64,000 bases of DNA, taken from NCBI RefSeq assembly GCF_039908645.1, contig NZ_CP150917.1, positions 3,235,501 through 3,299,500 on the forward strand, given 5' to 3'. Below the pieces are notes generated by a model. That model was not told the DNA's origin. It saw nothing but the letters and a program-made list of their open reading frames with translations, and ran no database searches. The position numbers and the translations under genes are program-made. Below are positions 57,696 to 64,000 of this stretch, piece after piece. This DNA is from Pseudomonas helvetica (lineage in GTDB: Bacteria > Pseudomonadota > Gammaproteobacteria > Pseudomonadales > Pseudomonadaceae). The number at the start of each line of letters is the position of its first letter. The stretch's first letter is position 1.

Positions 57696-59192
57696 TCACT
57701 TCATCGTCGGCATAGAGAACTCGACTCCCTCCCGAACTCCCGAAGACGGCCAGCGCTGGGTGACCGTTTTACGCTTGCTATAGAAGCGAACCGCATCCGG
57801 GCCGTAGGCATGCAAATCGCCGAACAACGAGCGTTTCCAGCCACCAAAACTATGATAGGCGACAGGTACTGGGAGCGGTACGTTGACACCGACCATGCCG
57901 ACCTTGATGTTGTCAGAGAAGTATCGGGCTGCTTCACCATCGCGAGTGAAGATACAGGTGCCATTACCGTATTCATGAGCATCGATCAGTTGCATCGCCT
58001 CTTGCATGCTCTGCGTGCGCACGATCAACAGCACCGGCCCGAAGATCTCTTCCTCGTAGCAGCGCATGCCGGGTTTGACTTGATCGATCAATGTCCCCCC
58101 AACAAAAAAACCGTTCTCGCAAGCTGGAACCTGAATGTTTCGACCATCCACTACGACCTCCGCGCCCTCCTCTTCTGCACTGTCGATGTATCCGATCACT
58201 TTTTGCTGATGTTGGCGAGTGATCAGAGGGCCGAAGTCGTTGCTCTTGTCTTGATAGGCGCCGACCTTGAGACGGGTCATTGCTTCGCGCATTTTACTGA
58301 TCAAGGCATCGGCTGTTGCATCACCTACTGTGACCGCTACAGACAGTGCCATGCATCGTTCCCCTGATGATCCAAATGCAGCCCCCACCAACTGGTTGAC
58401 CGCATTATCGATGTCCGCATCTGGCATAACGATGGCGTGGTTTTTTGCTCCACCTAATGCTTGGCAACGTTTGCCATTTGCCGCAGCTGTTCGGTAGATG
58501 TACTCAGCGATTGGTGTCGAGCCTACAAAACTTACCGCCTGGACACGATGGTCGTGGAGCAAGGTATCAACGGCCTCCTTGTCACCATTGACCACGCTCA
58601 TGACGCCATTCGGCAAACCAGCTTCCTGCAGCAACTGAGCGATGAACAAGGTCGAACTTGGATCACGCTCGGAGGGTTTCAGGATGAAGCAGTTACCGCA
58701 GGCAATCGCCATAGGAAACATCCACAGCGGCACCATCGCAGGGAAGTTGAATGGCGTGATTCCAGCAACTACCCCCAGCGGTTGGAACTCACTCCAAGAA
58801 TCGATATTGGGGCCAACATTTTTGCTGTGTTCCCCCTTGAGCAACTCGGGCACACCACACGCATATTCAACATTTTCGATGCCCCGCTGAAGCTCGCCCA
58901 TTGCATCGTGGACAATTTTCCCGTGCTCTTCACCAATAATTTGGCAGATACGTTCGGCATTCTGCTCAAGCAGTTCTTTGAAGCGAAACATCACCCGCGC
59001 GCGCTTGATAGGTGGTGTGTTGCGCCACTCAGGAAAAGCCGCTTCAGCGGCAGCAATGGCTTTTTCGACCGTTAGTTTCGAGGCCAGCGCAACCTGTTTG
59101 GTGACTTCGCCCGTCGCAGGATTGAACACGTCCTGAGTGCGCTCAGTGTCAGTGACAATCTGGCCGTTGATCAGATGACCTACAGTAATCAT
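57696..59192 (-). CDS. dddC: Methylmalonate/malonate semialdehyde dehydrogenase (DddC-like)
   Basis: A 498-residue CoA-acylating aldehyde dehydrogenase of the MmsA type. The nucleophile Cys lies in FGSSGERCMALSVA. MmsA-like motifs include GITPFNFPAMVPLWMFPMAI and YGNGTCIFTRDGEAARYF. AAGGA precedes the ATG. In the ddd pathway it converts malonate semialdehyde to acetyl-CoA. It is the last gene of dddD-dddB-dddC and ends at a terminator. A general valine or myo-inositol role is an alternative that the operon makes less likely. Confidence 0.85.
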   Translation of the reverse strand: MITVGHLINGQIVTDTERTQDVFNPATGEVTKQVALASKLTVEKAIAAAEAAFPEWRNTPPIKRARVMFRFKELLEQNAERICQIIGEEHGKIVHDAMGELQRGIENVEYACGVPELLKGEHSKNVGPNIDSWSEFQPLGVVAGITPFNFPAMVPLWMFPMAIACGNCFILKPSERDPSSTLFIAQLLQEAGLPNGVMSVVNGDKEAVDTLLHDHRVQAVSFVGSTPIAEYIYRTAAANGKRCQALGGAKNHAIVMPDADIDNAVNQLVGAAFGSSGERCMALSVAVTVGDATADALISKMREAMTRLKVGAYQDKSNDFGPLITRQHQQKVIGYIDSAEEEGAEVVVDGRNIQVPACENGFFVGGTLIDQVKPGMRCYEEEIFGPVLLIVRTQSMQEAMQLIDAHEYGNGTCIFTRDGEAARYFSDNIKVGMVGVNVPLPVPVAYHSFGGWKRSLFGDLHAYGPDAVRFYSKRKTVTQRWPSSGVREGVEFSMPTMK

Positions 59193-59263
59193 GTGAGTGT
59201 TCCTTATTTTATGTACGCGGCAGTTACCGCTGAAGTGATGAAGAGGCGTGGTTATCGTTTTGG

Positions 59264-60421
59264 CTACCAGAGGTTTCGGTAGAGCTCGATCATCTCGTCG
59301 ACCGAAGGCACCCGAGGATTGTTGCCCGGTGAACCGGATGCGAGGGCTTGCTCAGCCATAATTGGCATCAGTTCGAAGAAGCGTGCGCGACTGATGCCAA
59401 AGCCTTCAGGTGTAGGAACTTGCAGCTCGTCATTGAGGGCTTGCAGTTCGACGAGCAACTTAGCGTTGGCGCTGTCGTCGCTGTCCTCAACGGTCGCGAC
59501 GCCAATGGCCCGTGCACAATCGGCGTAACGTTTTGGGGCGCCTGGGATGGAGAAAGCTGTTACGCCTGGCAGCAGCATCGCGTTGGAAAGTCCGTGTGGC
59601 ACATGGAAAAAAGCTCCAATCGGGCGGCTCATACCATGCACAAGGGCAACCGAGGCTGCCGAAAACGCAACGCCGGCCAAGGTAGATCCCAGCATCAGCG
59701 CCTCGCGCGCTGCAATGTCCTGGCCTGCGTGATAGGCCCGGCGCAAGTTCGGGCCAATCAGGCGCATCGCGGCCAGCGCCTGACTGTCACTGTAGAGGTT
59801 GGCTTTGAGGCTGACATAGGCCTCAATGGCGTGGGTTAGTGCATCGATACCGGTATCCGCCGTGACACGAGCTGGCAGGGAGAGCGTCAGGGTGTAGTCG
59901 ACCAATGCCGCCACAGGCATAAACCCGATGCCTACGCAGAGCATTTTTTCGTCGTTCTGGTCATCAGTAATGATGGTAAAACGGGTAACTTCCGAACCGG
60001 TACCCGCTGTGGTCGGTACTGCGATGATCGGCAAGCCTTGCTCGCTCACCTGCCGTGGAAATTTATAGTCACGCATCTCGCCACCGAACTTGGCGAGAAT
60101 GCCAATGGCTTTGGCACTGTCGATTGGACTGCCACCACCCAATGCAATGATGCTGTCATAGTCGCCCGATCTAGCATGTTCAACACCGGCACGAATCGAA
60201 TCGACCGTGGGCTCAGGAACGGTGTCGGCGAAAACGTCGGCGCTCAAACCTTTGCTTGCAAGTACATCCTGGATACGACCGGCGTAACCGAGTTGCACCA
60301 TCATTTTGTCAGTGATGATCAATGGTCGATGGCAACCCAGGCTAGCGAGCACATCTGGAATGGCCTCGCTGGCCTTGGCGCCCACCTGCAGGATGCGCGG
60401 CAGAACTATTTGATTCGACAT
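59264..60421 (-). CDS. dddB: Iron-containing alcohol dehydrogenase (DddB-like)
   Basis: A 385-residue Fe-type alcohol dehydrogenase with ALGGGSPIDSAKAIG, VPTTAGTGSEVTRF, and the metal histidines in DALTHAIEAYV and LVHGMSRPIGAFFHVPHG. GGAGG precedes the start. In ddd loci DddB oxidises 3-hydroxypropionate to malonate semialdehyde. The gene lies 71 bp upstream of dddC and 130 bp after dddD. It is a paralogue of the alcohol dehydrogenase at 18665. Confidence 0.85.
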   Translation of the reverse strand: MSNQIVLPRILQVGAKASEAIPDVLASLGCHRPLIITDKMMVQLGYAGRIQDVLASKGLSADVFADTVPEPTVDSIRAGVEHARSGDYDSIIALGGGSPIDSAKAIGILAKFGGEMRDYKFPRQVSEQGLPIIAVPTTAGTGSEVTRFTIITDDQNDEKMLCVGIGFMPVAALVDYTLTLSLPARVTADTGIDALTHAIEAYVSLKANLYSDSQALAAMRLIGPNLRRAYHAGQDIAAREALMLGSTLAGVAFSAASVALVHGMSRPIGAFFHVPHGLSNAMLLPGVTAFSIPGAPKRYADCARAIGVATVEDSDDSANAKLLVELQALNDELQVPTPEGFGISRARFFELMPIMAEQALASGSPGNNPRVPSVDEMIELYRNLW

Positions 60422-60553
60422 GTTGCCTCCGAAAGTTTCCCTGTGGGGGCGTCGTCTCCAGGAGAGTGCCGCCCCCTATTTTTCTTGTGATGGAAGTCGC
60501 CGAGGTAGATGGGCATTTGTGAAACTTCTTACCCTTAACCTCTGACGGGAATG

Positions 60554-63052
60554 TCAGCTGGGCAAATACTCTTGGCTCCAGCTGTCGCTGATAACGCTGC
60601 GGGTCATGAGAGCGTCAACTTCACTTTCGCTGTAACCGAGTTCACCCAAGACAGATCTGGTTGAAGCGCCAAATTTTTCTGCTGGTGAAAGGCTGCGGAT
60701 CGCCGCATGGCGCGGGCGTATGGCAAAGGGATCGAGCTGAGTTACGCAGCGCCCACTCGGATGATCGGCATAGACACTGAACGAGTAGCTCCCGTTGTCA
60801 GTGCCCGGGTAGTTGTCAGCAGGTCGGCTGTAGCGATTGCGGAGATTGTCGATGTTATCCGGGACAGCAGCGGCGACTCCGGCTTCCTGCAAACGGCGTT
60901 GCCAGGTTTCTCCCGCCACCTTGGCCAGAGCTGCACTGAGGAAAGCCACGTGGTCACCTGCCGCAGACAGGCCGTTCAAGCCTTGAACTGCATCCAGTCT
61001 GCCCAGATCCGCTGAATCTGCATCGAGGTATAGCCAACCGTCAGCCGTTCGATAGAAACGCGACAGATCGCTATAACCCAACACCTCACGACCCGCCGGC
61101 TCATCAAAAGGTGCGCGCCCCGAGTAGTCGTAACAGAAAGGAACTTGAACCAGGTTGCCCAAGGCAGCCAGTGACGTCCGAGCTCGGCTGACCTTGCCAG
61201 TTCTGGACTTTTGATACAACGCTGTGGCCACGCCAAGCGCAGCAGCGAAACCGCACATCACATCAATGGTGCCAACATGAGCATGTTCTTCCGGGGTCTG
61301 CATACCGCCACCAAACCGCAGCATGATGCCGGTCGTGGCCTGGATGAGATCGTCGTAACCCAAGTAGTCAGTTCTAGGGCCACGGCGCGGGCCACCGAAG
61401 CAGTCCAACTGGCAGAAAATCACCTCAGGATTCACCTCCTTCAGGCTGGCTTCATCTAACCCTAAAGGCGCCAGTTGGCGATCAGGCGCATTCATGACAA
61501 TGACATCCACTGACTTCACCAACCTATCGAATACCTCACGCCCCTCCTCTTGATTGAGGTCGACCAACACGCTTTGCTTACCGCGCGCCGAAGACATACC
61601 GAATACCACGGTGTTCCATGGATCGTAATTTGGCTTGGTGGGGTCAAGCTTGATGACATCCGCACCGAATCGCCCGAGGAATGAGGTCGAGTGCGGGCCG
61701 GCAATCACGTTGGTCAGGTCGAGGATACGAACACCGTCCAGCCATCCTTTTGAACATGGCTGATTTACGGCTGGCAACTCCTCGCGAGTGCCTTCACTCA
61801 AGGTGGCCAATGCCTCCTCGATACTGACTTCTCGTCGTGAGAGCGGAGACAACATCAACTCTGCACTGTCTTCCAGCCAGGCTATAGCACCAGGCTGTTT
61901 CATCAGCCCATATTGATGATCAGTGACGTCAACCACTAGACCTGCAGTGTTTGCATGCTCATCGTGCAACCACTCTTGAGTTGAACGATGAGGAGCGCCA
62001 GGAAACTGCCCTTCACCGAAGATTTTTTCCCATTGCGCAGCCGTCTTGGTCAGGAAGACTTCCTTCATGCGCGCCGAGATAACCTTGGCCCAATGAGCTG
62101 GTAGTGGATAAACACCGAGTGAGGCATCACCTTCCCATTGTGCAAATGGCAGGTAGGGATCTTCAACTTTGGGAAGGCCTGCAGCGAGCATTTCCTCGTA
62201 CAAACCCATTGCCTGTAGGCAGCGTTTGGCATGCGAGCGATGGGAAGGGCAAACTGCGTAGAATTTGCGTCCGTCAGCACATTCATAGGTACGGTAGAAG
62301 GGGTCGAGGTACTCCTGCAAATCCTCATAACTGAGGTTCATCGGCAGGTTCTCGGCTCGCCTACGCTCAATCTCTTTTTCACGCAAGGTTTTGTAGCGCG
62401 CTGGATAGCCGTCGATCTTGATTGAGTTGTAAGAAAGTCCCTCCATGACCGCCGAAGCGAGCGGCACTTCAATCTCATCACCCATGCCAGTGCGTTGTCT
62501 GGATTGCAATGCCAGCACCACAGCCGAGACGGCGAGCATAGTGCCGTAAGCGGATGCGAGTGGCAGTGGAGAAAAGCTCGGGTTAATGCCCATCAATACC
62601 CGATTTTGCCCCATATCAGTGAAAACCCCTGAGGCTGAAGCGATAATTGCCTCAGTGGCACGCCATTGGCTTCGGAGTTCATCATTGGTTGCAAAACCTG
62701 GAATGGACAAGGTGATCAGTTGCGGGTGTTCACGACGCAACTCGGAAAAATCCAGCCCCAGTTTTTTCATCACGCCAGGACGGAAGTTCTCAATCACGAT
62801 GTCGGCTTTGGCGATCATCTGCCTGGCGTGGTGCAAACCCTCAGGGGACTTCAAGTCCAAGCGTAAGCACTGCTTGTTTCGGTTGAGGACGGCATTCGCC
62901 GGGCTATCCCAGAGCGGGCCAGCGGGTGGATCAATATGAATGACCGTGGCCCCGAGATCACCCAGTATCATCGCGACAGCGGGGCCGGCAATGTATTGGC
63001 CAAAATCGATAACGTTCACACCGCAAAGGGGTAGCTGACTGAGGTTTGTCAT
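60554..63052 (-). CDS. dddD: DMSP CoA-transferase/lyase DddD-like (two-domain class III CoA-transferase)
   Basis: The 832-residue protein has two CaiB/BaiF-type domains, about 1-410 and 430-832. The second keeps the catalytic Asp597 in VGTIDVMCGF. In the first, the corresponding region (SPLPLASAYG) has no Asp, so it is probably not catalytic. This fits DddD, which is about 830 residues with one catalytic Asp in the second half (Asp602 in Marinomonas, from memory). DddD transfers CoA to DMSP and releases dimethyl sulfide. The flanking Fe-ADH, MmsA-type gene and divergent LysR match known ddd loci. Another fused CoA-transferase remains possible. Confidence 0.85.
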   Translation of the reverse strand: MTNLSQLPLCGVNVIDFGQYIAGPAVAMILGDLGATVIHIDPPAGPLWDSPANAVLNRNKQCLRLDLKSPEGLHHARQMIAKADIVIENFRPGVMKKLGLDFSELRREHPQLITLSIPGFATNDELRSQWRATEAIIASASGVFTDMGQNRVLMGINPSFSPLPLASAYGTMLAVSAVVLALQSRQRTGMGDEIEVPLASAVMEGLSYNSIKIDGYPARYKTLREKEIERRRAENLPMNLSYEDLQEYLDPFYRTYECADGRKFYAVCPSHRSHAKRCLQAMGLYEEMLAAGLPKVEDPYLPFAQWEGDASLGVYPLPAHWAKVISARMKEVFLTKTAAQWEKIFGEGQFPGAPHRSTQEWLHDEHANTAGLVVDVTDHQYGLMKQPGAIAWLEDSAELMLSPLSRREVSIEEALATLSEGTREELPAVNQPCSKGWLDGVRILDLTNVIAGPHSTSFLGRFGADVIKLDPTKPNYDPWNTVVFGMSSARGKQSVLVDLNQEEGREVFDRLVKSVDVIVMNAPDRQLAPLGLDEASLKEVNPEVIFCQLDCFGGPRRGPRTDYLGYDDLIQATTGIMLRFGGGMQTPEEHAHVGTIDVMCGFAAALGVATALYQKSRTGKVSRARTSLAALGNLVQVPFCYDYSGRAPFDEPAGREVLGYSDLSRFYRTADGWLYLDADSADLGRLDAVQGLNGLSAAGDHVAFLSAALAKVAGETWQRRLQEAGVAAAVPDNIDNLRNRYSRPADNYPGTDNGSYSFSVYADHPSGRCVTQLDPFAIRPRHAAIRSLSPAEKFGASTRSVLGELGYSESEVDALMTRSVISDSWSQEYLPS

Positions 63053-63211
63053 GTTTCACCCATTATTTTTATTGTCCTGCTTCTTCGAGCTTTCACGCAG
63101 GGTTTAGGTTTTCAGAAGCCGTCTGCAGAGGCTCAAAGCGTTTCAGGCTTGGCCCATTGAGTGGCGATCTGGGAGTTACTTTCGAGAAAAGTTGGGGACT
63201 GCGAAAGCAAT

Positions 63212-63241
63212 AAAAAAAAACCCTATGGGTTCATTTTTTTT
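63212..63241. promoter_or_regulatory. A-tract/palindrome/T-tract element in the dddD-dddR gap
   Basis: An A9 run is followed by AACCC-TAT-GGGTT (63219-63231) and a T8 run. The symmetrical structure lies between the divergent dddD and LysR genes. It could be an operator, an UP-type element or a short bidirectional terminator. It is only about 160 bp from the dddD start. Confidence 0.45.
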
Positions 63242-63261
63242 ATGCGATAGGAGTAGGATTT

Positions 63262-63330
63262 ATGGATGACCGCTACAAGACGTACGCTGGCTCGCCCCAC
63301 AGCCAGGCACTTTTCCTCAGAGAATTTTGA
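63262..63330 (+). CDS. Short upstream ORF (22 aa) before the LysR gene
   Basis: AGGAG at 63249-63253 precedes ATG 63262. The frame codes for 22 residues (MDDRYKTYAGSPHSQA and LFLREF) and stops with TGA at 63328-63330. The LysR ATG at 63334 lies 3 nt later and has no good site of its own. The arrangement suggests translational coupling. Whether the peptide itself has a role is unknown. Confidence 0.5.
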   Translation: MDDRYKTYAGSPHSQALFLREF

Positions 63331-63333
63331 GCC

Positions 63334-64000
63334 ATGAAGAAGCGACTACCTCCGCTCAACTGGTTGCGCGCGTTCGAGTCAGCCGCTCGTCACCTAAGCT
63401 TTACGGAGGCGGCTGTAGAACTGAGTCTCACTCAGGCAGCCGTCAGCCAGCAGATCAAAGCGCTGGAATCGCAGCTCGGCGCAGCTCTGTTTAAGCGTCT
63501 ACCTAGAGGTTTGGAACTGACGGAACCTGGCTTAGCCTTTCTACCCGTCGTCCATGAATCGGTGGAGCGTCTTGCAGCGGCGACCGATGAAATATTTGGT
63601 CAAGGGCACCGGAAGGTACTCACAGTGCGCAGCAGTCTGGTTTTCTTTACTCACTGGCTGGCGGGTCGCCTGCCGCGATTTCGTGAGCAGCATCCAGATG
63701 TCAATTTGCGTATCACCAGCAACATCTGGATGGGCGAAACCGATCTCGAATCCGATCTGGAAATTCGCTATGGCAGCGGAAAATGGACTGGCCTGAAGAG
63801 TGAACGGCTGACCTGGGATTTGCTTTTCCCTGTGTGCGCCCCTGGTTTGCCCACAACGCAAAAGCCCTTGAAAACCCCAAGAGACCTTCGTCACCACGAA
63901 CTTCTGCATGTCTTGGGTTATGAGGAGGGATGGGGCTATTGGTTGAAAAAGGCCAAGGCCGACGACGTTGACTCATCTCAAGGACTGCAGTTCGACACGC
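63334..64000 (+). CDS. dddR: LysR-family regulator (DddR-like), cut by the window end
   Basis: The frame stays open to the end of the window (222 codons). The N-terminus PPLNWLRAFESAARHLSFTE and SLTQAAVSQQIKALESQLG match GcvA/AmpR-type LysR regulators, and the effector domain begins after residue 90. It is divergent from dddD with a gap of about 280 bp. In ddd loci the LysR gene dddR activates dddD on DMSP. The C-terminal part is missing here. The transporter gene dddT is not seen in the window and might follow beyond it. Confidence 0.78.
   Translation, partial: MKKRLPPLNWLRAFESAARHLSFTEAAVELSLTQAAVSQQIKALESQLGAALFKRLPRGLELTEPGLAFLPVVHESVERLAAATDEIFGQGHRKVLTVRSSLVFFTHWLAGRLPRFREQHPDVNLRITSNIWMGETDLESDLEIRYGSGKWTGLKSERLTWDLLFPVCAPGLPTTQKPLKTPRDLRHHELLHVLGYEEGWGYWLKKAKADDVDSSQGLQFDT

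Overview
The window is a bacterial chromosome segment that reads as a fluorescens-group Pseudomonas. The evidence is the high-GC coding style, the arginine transaminase genes aruH/aruI, a GbdR-type regulator, and Pseudomonas REP-type palindromes such as the one near 18.5 kb. Genes are tightly packed and lie on both strands. I see no rRNA, CRISPR array or intact insertion sequence. All family assignments are by eye.

Region 1 (1-11.3 kb): an amino-acid permease with a short upstream ORF. It is followed by a co-directional set: crotonase, acyl-CoA dehydrogenase, ADP-forming-type acyl-CoA synthetase, AruI, AruH and an aldehyde dehydrogenase. Together they suggest an arginine transaminase pathway joined to a CoA-dependent branch. 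A flavodoxin-fold quinone reductase follows. Region 2 (11.6-18.5 kb): small envelope and stress genes (SYLF/YSC84 protein, DUF3309, secreted proteins), a soluble histidine kinase, two tandem Crp/Fnr regulators, and a lipoprotein-type cardiolipin synthase with a translationally coupled secreted partner. The region ends at a 209-bp nested inverted repeat. Region 3 (18.7-22.6 kb, minus strand): a glutamine-synthetase-like gamma-glutamylation enzyme, an aldehyde dehydrogenase and an Fe-type alcohol dehydrogenase, probably for amine or amino-alcohol catabolism.

Region 4 (22.8-31.7 kb): a Rieske ferredoxin and a SUF operon of the sufB-C-D-S-U-T type, which is unusual beside the ISC system pseudomonads normally use. 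Its last gene fuses a cysteine-free A-type (IscA/HesB) domain to SufT. A DUF255/thioredoxin-like protein and a cysteine-free CMD-family protein follow. Region 5 (31.9-41.0 kb): a complete selenocysteine module. It holds fdnG with an in-frame UGA and SECIS hairpin, fdnH, fdnI, fdhE, selA, selB and tRNA-Sec. Region 6 (41.0-46.7 kb): a short MgtE-type transporter, a yybP-ykoY manganese riboswitch ahead of a CaCA-family exchanger, a LysR/SnoaL divergent pair, a LysE exporter and a cupin.

Region 7 (46.7-52.3 kb) looks rearranged. It has a tyrosine recombinase divergent from a KfrA-like coiled-coil protein, a decayed pntB fragment, an intact gbdR and a truncated second gbdR copy. Region 8 (52.3-57.4 kb): tcuR-tcuA-tcuB-tcuC for tricarballylate use. 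Region 9 (57.7-64 kb): a dddC-dddB-dddD operon with a divergent LysR gene (dddR-like, cut by the window end). This matches the DddD route of dimethylsulfoniopropionate (DMSP) cleavage, which releases dimethyl sulfide and feeds 3-hydroxypropionate carbon to acetyl-CoA. It is one of the most notable systems here, together with the A-type/SufT fusion and the arginine/CoA gene set.
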